The notes beneath the pieces are model-generated. The model saw only the letters and a list, made by a program, of their open reading frames with translations, was not told where the DNA came from and did not search any database. Of a stretch of DNA of 64,000 nucleotides, positions 35,649 through 44,944 are shown in pieces. Each line of letters opens with the position of its first letter. The first letter of the stretch is position 1. Source of the DNA: Paenibacillus sp. 1011MAR3C5 (GTDB taxonomy: Bacteria > Bacillota > Bacilli > Paenibacillales > Paenibacillaceae); contig NZ_QZCF01000003.1 in NCBI RefSeq assembly GCF_003591485.1, positions 310,001 to 374,000 of the forward strand, written 5' to 3'. Position numbers and translations under genes: made by a program.

Positions 35649-36920
35649 CTAGCTGTATTCCCGCATGGAGCGCAGACCAATGAAGGCCGCAGCCCCTGCA
35701 ATCAGCATGGCTATGCCACTGTACGTCATAATAACAGCCGGTCCGAATTGATCGGACAACGCGGAGAATACGGCAAGCCCGACAGGCGGAGCGATGCTCG
35801 TCAGTGTGCCGAGCAGGCCGAACACGCGGCCTTGCAGGGATGAGTCAATGGCGACTCTGATCAAAATGAACAGAATCGTCGTGCTGAACGAGAACAACAC
35901 GCCGACCAAGCCGATCAAGGGCAGCGCCGGGACCGCGGAGCCGCTGAGCGATATGGCTACAAAGAGCGGCCCCATAAGTACAATGCTGATTAGAGCGAGC
36001 TTGCCGCGATGGCGCAGACGCTTGTCGAATTTCATGATGATGAGAGAGCCGATCACATAACCAAGAGGGATGCAGGCTTCAAGCAGCCCGAATATCAACG
36101 GCGATGCTTGCCATACTTGCACGGCCATCACTTGAATCAGCATAAACGTTGACAGAAAGAAAAACATGACCAGCGGCAGCAGCAGTACAGCCCCACGGAC
36201 AAAACGATTGTTCCACACGACGTGAAAGCCTTCGATAAAGTCAGTGCGGAACGAAGTTTTCTCCTTCTGCTGCCGCTTCGGAGCTGCATAAGGAAAACGG
36301 CCCGCGAGCAAGAGCAGCATACCGGACAAGAGGAAGGTGGAGGCGTCGATGGCCACGGCAAAGACACCTCCGAACATAGCGACGGCTGTGCCGCCCGCCG
36401 CGAACCCGGCAATACGAATCAGGTTGTCGGAGACACTAATAGCGGCTACCGCCCCGGATACACCGGATTTTCCGACAATCTCGATCAGCGAGGCTTGGAA
36501 GGCCGGGCCGCGGAACGCCCCGGCTAAGGCAACAATAGCGGTCAGGAGCAGGATAAAAAAAAACGGGATCTCTGGAAGCGCCATACACAGCGCGATCCCT
36601 GCGACGATGATGAAGCGGAAGAAGTCAGCAGCAACCATCAGCCGGCGGCGATTGACGCGGTCGGCCACCGTGCCCGCGATGGAGCCGAAGAGCATGCTAA
36701 TGACCAGATGGGTAATGAGCACGAGCGACATGAGCTTGGCGCTTCCGGTTGTTTGGAGCACCCATAGATTCAGCGCAATGCTATGAAAGGTATTGCCTAG
36801 CAGTGACAGGCTATAGCTGGCGAAGACCGTTCGGAATGTCCGGTTGCGCCATATGCTCGCTTCCACAGGCGCAGGTTGAACGGGCTGATGGTCTGGCACG
36901 CTTCTTGCTAATTCGGTCAT
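35649..36920 (-). CDS. MFS transporter (DHA3/MacrolideEfflux-like)
   Basis: A 423-residue permease with about 12 helices. GTVADRVNRRRLM is motif A. The overall shape resembles the DHA3 group, which exports macrolides and other drugs or siderophores. AGGAGGA lies seven bases before the ATG at 36920. An 18-bp operator (36973-36990) identical to the one at the following LacI gene lies upstream, so this transporter is probably the regulator's target and its substrate may be sugar-like or the inducer itself. Confidence 0.82.
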   Translation of the reverse strand: MTELARSVPDHQPVQPAPVEASIWRNRTFRTVFASYSLSLLGNTFHSIALNLWVLQTTGSAKLMSLVLITHLVISMLFGSIAGTVADRVNRRRLMVAADFFRFIIVAGIALCMALPEIPFFFILLLTAIVALAGAFRGPAFQASLIEIVGKSGVSGAVAAISVSDNLIRIAGFAAGGTAVAMFGGVFAVAIDASTFLLSGMLLLLAGRFPYAAPKRQQKEKTSFRTDFIEGFHVVWNNRFVRGAVLLLPLVMFFFLSTFMLIQVMAVQVWQASPLIFGLLEACIPLGYVIGSLIIMKFDKRLRHRGKLALISIVLMGPLFVAISLSGSAVPALPLIGLVGVLFSFSTTILFILIRVAIDSSLQGRVFGLLGTLTSIAPPVGLAVFSALSDQFGPAVIMTYSGIAMLIAGAAAFIGLRSMREYS

Positions 36921-36972
36921 GAGAGTTCCTCCTAATGGTACATTCTGATAAGAGAAATGATTATCCAAGCGC

Positions 36973-36990
36973 AACTTAATCGTTTAAGTT
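36973..36990. promoter_or_regulatory. 18-bp operator upstream of the MFS gene
   Basis: The sequence AACTTAATCGTTTAAGTT is a CG-centred palindrome with one mismatch, in LacI-family style. It is identical to 38049-38066. A GATAAT -10-like element on the minus strand lies at 36965-36960. Confidence 0.8.
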
Positions 36991-37093
36991 GTTAGAGAAA
37001 TATGCAGAGCGGGTGCTGCTCTGCATGAGTTTGAAGGTAAAACGTGAAGCGAATAAAGGATATTTAGTAGGAAGAGTGTAAGCATGGGGCCCG

Positions 37094-38029
37094 TCAGGTA
37101 AGCGGCTGTATCAGGACGCATTTGTCCGTCGGGCCGGAATAGCTGTCATCCCGAAGGGACTGCATAAGCTCTAACGCTGCGAGATGCTTCCGATTCTCGA
37201 ACAATATAGTAGAAGTATGGGAAAGCGAGTGGAGCAGTTCCGGCATTCCTGCCGTACAAAGAACGGTATAGCGGGAAGGGGCCATCCAACGGGAGGCGAG
37301 CAGACCAACATATTCATTCAGGATGAGTCCAACTCCTGTCTGCCCGGCGAGAAAGGGCTGCAACTGATCCTCCGTCTCCAACACTAGCACTTGGGATGGA
37401 GGCAAGGTGAACAGTTTCTCTAACTGAGCGGCTGCATCCATGGAACCGCGGTCAGCGACAAGGAAGCTGCAAGGCTTGCTGTTCTGTTCGGTCGCGGCTA
37501 GTGCTGCTCGTTCATAATCAAATTGAATGCGATAGAACAGCGGATCTTCGATTTGACTGTCAATGGCGACGAGCGGTACTCCGGTAGGAAAGTGCCGGGT
37601 GATTTGATGAAAGGTATTTTGCAGCGCTCCAAGCACAAAGACGGCATCCAGCTTACGTTCTGCGATAATGTCCATATTCGGCTTATTGGCGTCGAGACTG
37701 GATAAGATGACATGGTAGCCAAGTGAAGTCAACTCCCGTTCCATCGCATCAATGAACGAAGCAAAGGCGGCGCGCTCCCACCATTGCTCGTCATGACGGC
37801 GGTTGACGAGAATGCCCGCGAGACCGGATTGCCGCTTGATGAGTGAACGCGCAGCCAGATTCGGCACATAATTCAGCTCGCTGGCAGCATCCAGCACGCG
37901 CCGCCTGGTCTCATCGGGAATCGTTTGCCCTGATACGTTGTTTAACACGTAGCTGACCGTAGCGACTGATACCTGCGCCGCCTTGGCGATATCTTTCATC
38001 GTTGCTTTTTTGCCGCCGGCTTTGTTCAT
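37094..38029 (-). CDS. LacI family regulator of the MFS gene
   Basis: A 311-residue regulator. The helix-turn-helix MKDIAKAAQVSVATVSYVLN starts near residue 11, and the sensor domain is shorter and more divergent than in the other two LacI proteins here. GGAG lies ten bases before the ATG at 38029; the longer frame would start at the operator. Identical 18-bp operators lie in front of this gene and of the MFS gene, which indicates control of both. Confidence 0.85.
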   Translation of the reverse strand: MNKAGGKKATMKDIAKAAQVSVATVSYVLNNVSGQTIPDETRRRVLDAASELNYVPNLAARSLIKRQSGLAGILVNRRHDEQWWERAAFASFIDAMERELTSLGYHVILSSLDANKPNMDIIAERKLDAVFVLGALQNTFHQITRHFPTGVPLVAIDSQIEDPLFYRIQFDYERAALAATEQNSKPCSFLVADRGSMDAAAQLEKLFTLPPSQVLVLETEDQLQPFLAGQTGVGLILNEYVGLLASRWMAPSRYTVLCTAGMPELLHSLSHTSTILFENRKHLAALELMQSLRDDSYSGPTDKCVLIQPLT

Positions 38030-38048
38030 AACGATAGCTCCAATCATT

Positions 38049-38066
38049 AACTTAATCGTTTAAGTT
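38049..38066. promoter_or_regulatory. 18-bp operator of the LacI gene
   Basis: The sequence is identical to 36973-36990 and lies one base downstream of the -10 of the promoter at 38068-38097, where repressor binding would block initiation. Confidence 0.8.
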
Positions 38067-38067
38067 G

Positions 38068-38097
38068 ATTATGACATAAAGCCGTCTTGTCTGTCTA
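38068..38097 (-). promoter_or_regulatory. Promoter embedded in the upstream terminator
   Basis: On the minus strand TAGACA (38097-38092) and CATAAT (38073-38068) are spaced by 18 bp, each five of six to consensus. The -35 lies in the loop of the hairpin at 38078-38112. Confidence 0.6.
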
Positions 38098-38112
38098 CGA
38101 CAAGACGGCTTT
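38078..38112 (-). terminator. Terminator of the neopullulanase gene
   Basis: A perfect 14-bp stem (AAAGCCGTCTTGTC and its complement) with a 7-base loop lies 12 bp after the stop. Only a short TTTA follows on the minus strand. Confidence 0.75.
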
Positions 38113-38123
38113 CATGACACTGC

Positions 38124-40076
38124 TTATTGTTGCTTCAATACAACAAAACCATAGCCTTCGAGCGGCAATTGAAGCTGTCCATCCTTATCCGTCAGAAGCT
38201 CGGAGCCTTTTGCGAATGCTGCCACATTGGAGTGAAGCACGGTCCACTTGGAGGAACCCAAGCTGGCAGGCAAGCTCGACGCTGTTGCAGAGGTTCTGCC
38301 AACTGCCGTTGCAGCTGGGACCGCCGTATCTTCAACAGTGCTGATCGCATCAGCGGAAGCCATATCTGCGGCTGCTTCAGCAGCAGAGGCAAAGCCCCGG
38401 AACGGAATGGCATGAGGCTGAGCGTCAGACTGCACGGATGTCGGTATTGGGAGAGCCAGTGTCGCTGCTTCTTCGCGCGCATTAAGCGCAACAAGGATAC
38501 GCTCGCCGTCCGAGCGGCGCTCATAAGCGAGCAGCCCGTCTTCTTGTCCCGCATAAGCGAAAGCCAGATCGGTCGAGCGAAGCGCCTCGTGATTGTGGCG
38601 CAAGCTGATCGTATCCTGATAGAAGCGAAGCAGCTCCCGGTCCTGATCTTCTTCTTCCCATACCATGCACTTGCGGCAGTCCGGGTCGCCTCCGCCGTTC
38701 ATGCCGACTTCGTCCCCGTAATAGACGCAAGGCGTGCCAGGGTACGTGAATTGGAACAGGGCGGCCAGCTTCAGCTTGTCGACATTGTCCTCGCAGATTG
38801 TTAGCAATCTCGGCGTATCGTGGCTGTCCAGCAGGTTGAACGCCGCTTCCGTCACTTGCTGCGGGTAAGCGGCAAGCTGTGTGCCGATCGCATGTGCGAA
38901 GGTCGAGGCGTCAATTGTGCCGTAAGCGAAGAAGTCCAGAACCGCATTCGTGAACGGATAATTCATGACAGCATCGAACTGGTCGCCTTGCAGCCACGCC
39001 ATGGAGTCATGCCAGATCTCGCCGAGAATGTAGGCTTCCGGATTAACCGACTTGACGACCTGGCGGAACTCGCGCCAGAACTGGTGGTCGACTTCATTGG
39101 CAACGTCCAGGCGCCAGCCATCGATGCCGATCTCTTCGATCCAGTAACGGGCTACCTCGAAGAGGTAAGCTTTCACTTCCGGATTCTCTGTGTTGAGCTT
39201 CGGCATAAGCGGCTCGAATGCGAACGTATCGTAGCTTGGCACGCCGTCCACGACTTGCAGCGGCCACTCTCTGACGTGGAACCAGTCTGCGTACTTGGAC
39301 TCTTGGCCGTTCTTCTGCGCGTCTACGAACGGAGCGAACGTCCGGCCGGAATGATTGAAGACCGCATCAAGGAGCACGCGAATGCCGCGCTTGTGGCAGG
39401 CGTGCACCAGTTCTTTCAATTTCTCATTGCTTCCGAATTGCGGATCTACCTTTAAATAGTCTTGTGTATCGTATTTATGGTTAGTTGTCGCTTCGAACAG
39501 CGGCGTAAAGTAGATTGCATTGATGCCAAGGCCGCCCAAATGGTCCAAATGATCGATAACCCCTTGCAGATCACCGCCGAAGAAGTTGCTAGGAGTCGGC
39601 TTGCCGCCCCACGGCTCGACGGTGTCCGGGTCAAGCGATGGATCGCCGTTCGCAAAGCGCTCCGGAAAGATTTGATAGAAGACCGCATCCTTCACCCAAG
39701 CCGGCGGCTCGAAGACATCGACCGGATTGATGAACGGAAAGTCGAAAAACGTGTTCGGATTGTCCGGAAGCTCGCTTACGAATTCTTTTTCCGTCATGAT
39801 GATCGTATCTTCGCTGCTGTGGAAGCGGAAGGCGTAACGCAGACGGCGGAATGGCGGCTTAACGGATGTCTCCCAATAATCGAATCGCTCGTCGGAGCTG
39901 AGCAGACGCATTTCGACGGAGATGACCGTTTGATTCCAGGCGTACTTATCGCCGACGATCGCTTCGACGCGCGTGACATCATTGCGTTTGGAACGAACGC
40001 GAAGGTGGATGGTTTGTCCGTCGTAGGCGTATGCCCAGTTTTGCTTGGGACGATGATACAAGGCTTCTAATAACAT
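38124..40076 (-). CDS. GH13_20 neopullulanase/cyclomaltodextrinase-type alpha-glycosidase
   Basis: A 650-residue cytoplasmic enzyme. The N-terminal domain (about 1-125) is the CBM34-type module that mediates dimers in this subfamily, and the barrel has [17 protein letters not shown] (D324), ILGEIWHD (E353) and LLDSHDTPR (D420). It should hydrolyse cyclodextrins, pullulan fragments and maltodextrins. The C-terminal domain carries an unusual Ala/Ser/Thr-rich insertion of about 45 residues. AAGGGGA precedes the ATG at 40076. It fits with the GH15 enzyme and importer as the starch utilisation set. Confidence 0.87.
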   Translation of the reverse strand: MLLEALYHRPKQNWAYAYDGQTIHLRVRSKRNDVTRVEAIVGDKYAWNQTVISVEMRLLSSDERFDYWETSVKPPFRRLRYAFRFHSSEDTIIMTEKEFVSELPDNPNTFFDFPFINPVDVFEPPAWVKDAVFYQIFPERFANGDPSLDPDTVEPWGGKPTPSNFFGGDLQGVIDHLDHLGGLGINAIYFTPLFEATTNHKYDTQDYLKVDPQFGSNEKLKELVHACHKRGIRVLLDAVFNHSGRTFAPFVDAQKNGQESKYADWFHVREWPLQVVDGVPSYDTFAFEPLMPKLNTENPEVKAYLFEVARYWIEEIGIDGWRLDVANEVDHQFWREFRQVVKSVNPEAYILGEIWHDSMAWLQGDQFDAVMNYPFTNAVLDFFAYGTIDASTFAHAIGTQLAAYPQQVTEAAFNLLDSHDTPRLLTICEDNVDKLKLAALFQFTYPGTPCVYYGDEVGMNGGGDPDCRKCMVWEEEDQDRELLRFYQDTISLRHNHEALRSTDLAFAYAGQEDGLLAYERRSDGERILVALNAREEAATLALPIPTSVQSDAQPHAIPFRGFASAAEAAADMASADAISTVEDTAVPAATAVGRTSATASSLPASLGSSKWTVLHSNVAAFAKGSELLTDKDGQLQLPLEGYGFVVLKQQ

Positions 40077-40112
40077 GGTGATTTCCCCTTCCAAAAGTAT
40101 GATGAAAAAACG

Positions 40113-40158
40113 AAAAAAGGCACAACCTCTGCTTGCTCAGCCGAGGTTGTACCTTTTC
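40113..40158 (-). terminator. Terminator of trxB
   Basis: GGCACAACCTC pairs with GAGGTTGTACC (one mismatch) and on the minus strand is followed by six T. Confidence 0.82.
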
Positions 40159-40299
40159 CTAAAAGTGTTCAGCGCCGCTCTCGCGAAGCGTATATCGAAC
40201 AATAGGTATGCGGTAGCAGTGCCTTTATATTTTTAACTCTCAACGGGTATAATTATACATTAATTGTACATTTTACGCCAGTAGCTTGTGCGAAAAAAG

Positions 40300-41241
40300 T
40301 TAGGAATTTATCGTTTCATGCACCAGCGCTTCCAGATATCGCTCACAGTCAAGAGCTGCCATGCAGCCGCTGCCGGCTGCCGTAATAGCTTGACGGTAAA
40401 TCTTGTCTTGTACATCGCCGCAAGCGAATACGCCAGGAATGTTCGTCTCCGTCGTGCCAGGCTTTACGATAATATAGCCTTGTTCGTCCGTCGCGATCTG
40501 TCCGCCGAGGAATCCGGTATTCGGCGTATGTCCGATCGCAACGAACACGCCGTCCGCCTCCAGCAGCTCCTCTTTTCCAGTCTCGTTGCTCAGGACGCGC
40601 AGTCCTTGCAGGCCATTTTCGCCGCCGACCACTTCTAGCGGAGTATTGTTCAGGCTCCATGATATTTTGTCGTTGTCGCGTGCACGGTCCTGCATAATCT
40701 TGGAGGCGCGCAGCTCCTCGCGGCGATGGACGAGACGCACATCCGTTGCGAAGCGGGTCAAGAAGCTTGCTTCCTCCATTGCGGAGTCGCCGCCGCCGAT
40801 GACAATCAGCTTCTTACCACGGAAGAAAAAGCCGTCGCAGGTCGCGCAAGTGCTGACGCCGCGTCCCAAATTGTCTTGTTCACCCGGGATGCCCAAATAT
40901 TTGGCCGAAGCGCCAGTGGATATAATAATGGAGTCGGCTTGCAGCTGGCCAAGCCCTTCCACCTCTATCGTATAAGGGCGCTTGCTGAAATCAACGCTTT
41001 TCACAGAGCCCGTCTTGAACGATGCGCCGAAGCGCTGCGCTTGCTTACGCATATTGGACATTAGCTCGCTGCCAAGAATGCCGTCCGGGAAGCCGGGGAA
41101 GTTCTCGACTTCGGTAGTGGTAGTCAGTTGTCCGCCAGGCTGCCAGCCTTCGATAACAAGCGGCTCCATATTCGCGCGGGCCAGGTAGATCGCGGCTGTC
41201 AATCCGGCAGGGCCGGTACCGATTATGATTGTTTTGTGCAT
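40300..41241 (-). CDS. trxB: Thioredoxin reductase
   Basis: A 313-residue FAD/NADPH flavoenzyme that reduces thioredoxin. The FAD motif GTGPAGLTAA opens the protein, the redox pair is C132 and C135 in STCATCDG, and the NADPH motif GGGDSAMEEA and the C-terminal FACGDVQD complete the family. GGAGG lies eight bases before the ATG at 41241. It is divergent from galU and appears monocistronic. Confidence 0.93.
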   Translation of the reverse strand: MHKTIIIGTGPAGLTAAIYLARANMEPLVIEGWQPGGQLTTTTEVENFPGFPDGILGSELMSNMRKQAQRFGASFKTGSVKSVDFSKRPYTIEVEGLGQLQADSIIISTGASAKYLGIPGEQDNLGRGVSTCATCDGFFFRGKKLIVIGGGDSAMEEASFLTRFATDVRLVHRREELRASKIMQDRARDNDKISWSLNNTPLEVVGGENGLQGLRVLSNETGKEELLEADGVFVAIGHTPNTGFLGGQIATDEQGYIIVKPGTTETNIPGVFACGDVQDKIYRQAITAAGSGCMAALDCERYLEALVHETINS

Positions 41242-41485
41242 AGGATAATCCTCCAATAGGAATGAAATAATGAGCCTTAACTTTATAGTATAATTTAAAG
41301 CTATTATAAACTGTAACGAATGTCAATACAGTTCATCCAACCTTCATGCGGAAGCTGGGGAAATGCGGAAATTGAAAGCGGTCATACTGCAAGATAGGCG
41401 TCTTCCAATGGCCTCGGGTCCCCGGAAATGATATGATAGTTGAAAGACGCAACTCCTAAGCGAAGAGAGAGGGGCATTCGTAGCA

Positions 41486-42370
41486 ATGGCGAACAAAATT
41501 AGAAAGGCGGTCATTCCTGCAGGCGGTCTCGGCACAAGGTTTCTTCCCGCGACGAAGGCGCAGCCGAAGGAGATGCTGCCTCTCATCGACAAGCCGGCCA
41601 TTCAATATATTGTAGAGGAAGCTGTCGAGTCCGGCATTGAAAGCATCGTCATCATCAGCGGCAGACATAAGCGGGCGATTGAAGATCACTTTGACAAGTC
41701 GGTGGAGCTGGAAGCGGAGCTTGAAGCAAGGCATAACGAAGAGATGCTGTCTGCTGTAAGGGCCATCTCCCAATTAGCGGATATCTATTATGTTCGGCAG
41801 AAAGAACCGCTTGGCCTTGGTCATGCCGTGTTGTGCGCAAGGCGATTCATTGGAGACGAGCCGTTCGCCGTGCTGCTGGGAGATGATATTCTGACATCCC
41901 AGAAGCCTTGTCTGCAAGAAATGATGGATGCGTATGAGCAATCACAGACTTCGGTCGTAGCGGTCATGGAAGTGCCATGGGATCAGACGCATAAATATGG
42001 CATCGTCGATATTGAGCGGGGAACCAGTCCCTTAGCGTCCGTCAAGGATATTGTAGAGAAGCCGGGGCCTGGCCTCGCTCCTTCCAATTATGCGGTCGTC
42101 GGCCGTTATGTGCTCCATCCCGCGATCTTCGGGCTGCTAGAGCAGGCGAAGCCGGGCAAGGCGGGGGAGATTCAGCTGACTGACAGCTTGCAGGAGCTGA
42201 ACCGTACAATCGGGCTCGACGCCTTCCGATTCGGCGGGCGCCGTCATGACGTAGGGGATAAGCTGGGATTCGTGCAGGCGACGATCGATTTCGCACTGGA
42301 GCGGGAAGATCTGGCTGCGGACGTGCGAAAATATATGCTGGAGCGTCTTGGCCTTATGGGCCAGGGCTGA
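41486..42370 (+). CDS. galU: UTP-glucose-1-phosphate uridylyltransferase
   Basis: A 294-residue nucleotidyltransferase that makes UDP-glucose for wall polymers, glycolipids and exopolysaccharide. PAGGLGTRFLPATKAQPKEMLP is the nucleotide-binding signature and VEKPGPGLAPSNYAVVGRY the UDP-sugar site. GAGAGGGG precedes the ATG. It is probably monocistronic. Confidence 0.92.
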   Translation: MANKIRKAVIPAGGLGTRFLPATKAQPKEMLPLIDKPAIQYIVEEAVESGIESIVIISGRHKRAIEDHFDKSVELEAELEARHNEEMLSAVRAISQLADIYYVRQKEPLGLGHAVLCARRFIGDEPFAVLLGDDILTSQKPCLQEMMDAYEQSQTSVVAVMEVPWDQTHKYGIVDIERGTSPLASVKDIVEKPGPGLAPSNYAVVGRYVLHPAIFGLLEQAKPGKAGEIQLTDSLQELNRTIGLDAFRFGGRRHDVGDKLGFVQATIDFALEREDLAADVRKYMLERLGLMGQG

Positions 42371-42519
42371 CTAAAGGGGCGTCGACCTCGGTCTCCTGAT
42401 CGGGGGCGGCGTTTATTTTTGTCTTCCACTATTTTAAAATGGAGATTATTTACTATTTGTTATAGAATAGAGTCTGATTCATAGAGAGAAGAGTAGATTG
42501 GGCTGGGAGTTGAACGCAG

Positions 42520-43767
42520 GTGTATTGCCATCATTGCGTAAGAAGCTATGCGGAGGATGCCAGGTATTGCAGTCAATGCGGAAGAAGGCTGCATTCCCAT
42601 AGAATAATAGAGACAGCCAACTGGGAAGAAGCGCTCTCCGAGGGAGCGGCGTCGCTTGAGCTGGCGGGAGAAGTGGTCATCACCGGACGATCCATGCCGA
42701 ATGCGGTGCAGGGCAAGCGGGGCTTGGGCTGGCCGATTCCGCTTGCGCTTGCGGGGCTTGCCTTTGTCGTTACTATGGCTGTCATCCTATATTATCAATA
42801 TGAAAAGGGCGTGAACGAGACCGTGCTTCGGCTTCAATCGGAAGCCAGGACGGCAGCCCTGAGCGGCGAATACATCGTAGCGCTTGAGAAGCTGGAGGAT
42901 GCCCTGGAGGCTCGTCCTGCATTCAAGGCGCTTGCCGCTGATGTGGAAATTATTCAGCATGTGCTGGAGCTTGAGCGGATGACGGAGCAGATCGAGACGA
43001 GGCTATCCGTCGGCATGATCGATGAAGCGGAGTCGGGGCTGAACCGGTTGAAGACCGAGTTTGGCGGCCATAAGGAGCCGATCTACGACAAGCTCAGGGA
43101 GAAGCTGGACGAGCTTAATATGAAGCTGACGCTTCAGAAGCTTACGAAGGAGTATGAGGCTTTGACGACGGTCAAAGAGCTGGGCGAGATGCTCAACGTC
43201 GTGAATGGATTAATAGGGGAAGAAGCCGCCGAGCTTCGTCAGCAGATTATTGTCTCCATACAAGATATTACCGCTCGAGAGGTGGATCAGCTGCTTGCCC
43301 GCAAAAACTTCACAGGGGCGACAGCCGCCGTGAATCGCTCTCTGGCATGGGCTAGAGAGGACAAGGAGCTTCTTGCACTGCTTAACAAGATCAAGGAAGA
43401 GCAGTCAAGATATGAGCGCCTGGAGCAGCAGCGGATCGAGCAAGCGATGCAGCGGGCAGCGGAAGAGGATCTGATCAACCGCACGTCTGCAGTCGAAGTC
43501 GTAAGTGTGGAGAAAACGTTGGATGAATTTGGCGATCTCACGATTGAAGGAACGCTTAAGAACATAGCTACAAGGGCGATCTATTCCGTTGTTGTTGAGG
43601 TTATCGTCCAGTCCAAGGACGGAGCTGTGCTGAGCCGGGGAAAAGCAACGGTAACGCCGGAATATATCGAAGCAGGCGAACAGATGACGTTCACGACGAC
43701 GGTCTATGGGATCTATTCCGATGAGACGACCGTTGTGGTGGACAAAGCGGAGTGGTACCTGGATTAA
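42520..43767 (+). CDS. Zinc-ribbon, single-pass membrane protein with coiled coil and FxLYD-type domain
   Basis: A 415-residue protein that starts with GTG after a GGGAG site. A zinc ribbon (CHHC near residue 3 and CSQCG near 18) is cytoplasmic. One membrane helix follows (about 72-92), then a long helical and coiled-coil region (about 95-310) with tandem-repeat character, and a beta domain (about 320-415, TLDEFGDLTIEGTLKNIATR) of the FxLYD type. No family name is certain. It lies 14 bp before a membrane-anchored trypsin-like protease, so a joint role in surface protein quality control or signalling is inferred. Confidence 0.75.
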   Translation: MYCHHCVRSYAEDARYCSQCGRRLHSHRIIETANWEEALSEGAASLELAGEVVITGRSMPNAVQGKRGLGWPIPLALAGLAFVVTMAVILYYQYEKGVNETVLRLQSEARTAALSGEYIVALEKLEDALEARPAFKALAADVEIIQHVLELERMTEQIETRLSVGMIDEAESGLNRLKTEFGGHKEPIYDKLREKLDELNMKLTLQKLTKEYEALTTVKELGEMLNVVNGLIGEEAAELRQQIIVSIQDITAREVDQLLARKNFTGATAAVNRSLAWAREDKELLALLNKIKEEQSRYERLEQQRIEQAMQRAAEEDLINRTSAVEVVSVEKTLDEFGDLTIEGTLKNIATRAIYSVVVEVIVQSKDGAVLSRGKATVTPEYIEAGEQMTFTTTVYGIYSDETTVVVDKAEWYLD

Positions 43768-43781
43768 GGGGGGATAGCAGA

Positions 43782-44894
43782 ATGAATAAACGCATATGGA
43801 TCGGCATTCTGGGCTCCCTCCTGGTCATAGGCGCGGGCACGGCCGCCGGATACACCGTCCGGACAGAGATGCCGAAGAAGCTGGAGGGCGCTCCCTTGCT
43901 CGCCGTGGGCGAAGTGAAGAAGCTGTTGAAGGATGTTATTTTCGAGACGCAGAAGCTCGTCGTTATGATCGAGACCGATACCGGTTCGCAAGGGTCGGGG
44001 TTTCTCTATAATCATGAAGGCGATCTGCTTACGAATGCCCATGTCGTATCGGGCGTGCGGCATGTCAGGGTGAAAACCTCGGATGCGCGCGAGCTTGAGG
44101 GAGAGGTAATCGGCATTAGCACGGATACGGACATTGCCGTCGTGCGCGTGCCGGAGCTGGCGGGCATGGAGCCGCTCTCGCTAGTTAAGTATGAGCGGGG
44201 AGAAGTAGGCGATGACGTGCTGGCCGTGGGCAGTCCGCTTGGCTTCCAGAATACGGTGACGACCGGCATCATTAGCGGGGTAGGCCGCAGCTTCCATATT
44301 GAGCCTTATACGTACAATGATCTGTATCAGATCTCCGCGTCGATCGCGCCGGGCAACAGCGGCGGTCCGCTTGTCGATATGAAGACAGGCGCCGTGCTTG
44401 GCATTAATTCGGCCGGACTGGAGGAGGGTACGATCGGCTTCAGTATACCGATCTCGGGTGTGCTGGCGATAGCGGAAGGCTGGTCGCGGGAGCCGATGGA
44501 GATGCTGCCAAACCTGTCGCTTGCGGAGGAGAGAGAGGATCCTCAGCAGGAGGCGACGCTGGAGCAGCTTGCGGATTATTTGGTCCGGCATTTCTACGAC
44601 AGCTTGAACAGCCGGGATTATGTGTACGCCTATTCCTTGCTGGGCGGCAATTGGAAGGAAGGCACAAGCTATATCAAGTTCCGAGAGGGCTACCTGACGA
44701 CGCGCAACGTCGTTATCGATAATCTGCATGTATCGAGCAGCGGAGAAGAGGCGACGGTTACAGCGGTGCTGTCTGTCGATGAGCGCAAAAATAGCGAAAA
44801 CGTGCTTAGCAAATATCAGGTTACGTATAAGGTCGGATACGAGAATGATCAACTGAAGCTGCTGACCGGCAAAGGAAAAGCGATTCGCAAATAA
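43782..44894 (+). CDS. Membrane-anchored S1C (HtrA/DegP-like) serine protease
   Basis: A 370-residue protease. An N-terminal helix (about 5-25) acts as anchor or signal. The triad is H87 (TNAHVVSG), D117 (TDIAVVRV) and S193 (GNSGGPL). Instead of a PDZ domain, the C-terminus (about 255-370) looks like a small NTF2-like or Tim44-type domain with YVYAYSLLGGNW. AAGGGGGG lies before the ATG at 43782. Close linkage with the zinc-ribbon protein suggests a two-gene unit, ended by the terminator at 44898. Confidence 0.85.
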   Translation: MNKRIWIGILGSLLVIGAGTAAGYTVRTEMPKKLEGAPLLAVGEVKKLLKDVIFETQKLVVMIETDTGSQGSGFLYNHEGDLLTNAHVVSGVRHVRVKTSDARELEGEVIGISTDTDIAVVRVPELAGMEPLSLVKYERGEVGDDVLAVGSPLGFQNTVTTGIISGVGRSFHIEPYTYNDLYQISASIAPGNSGGPLVDMKTGAVLGINSAGLEEGTIGFSIPISGVLAIAEGWSREPMEMLPNLSLAEEREDPQQEATLEQLADYLVRHFYDSLNSRDYVYAYSLLGGNWKEGTSYIKFREGYLTTRNVVIDNLHVSSSGEEATVTAVLSVDERKNSENVLSKYQVTYKVGYENDQLKLLTGKGKAIRK

Positions 44895-44897
44895 AAG

Positions 44898-44932
44898 AAC
44901 GCCGAGAGCGCTAGAGGCTCTCGGCGTTTTTT
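44898..44932. terminator. Terminator between convergent genes
   Basis: AACGCCGAGAGC pairs with GCTCTCGGCGTT and is followed by a T-run. It lies between the protease gene and the convergent Gly/His-rich gene. Confidence 0.88.
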
Positions 44933-44944
44933 CATGGATTACGT

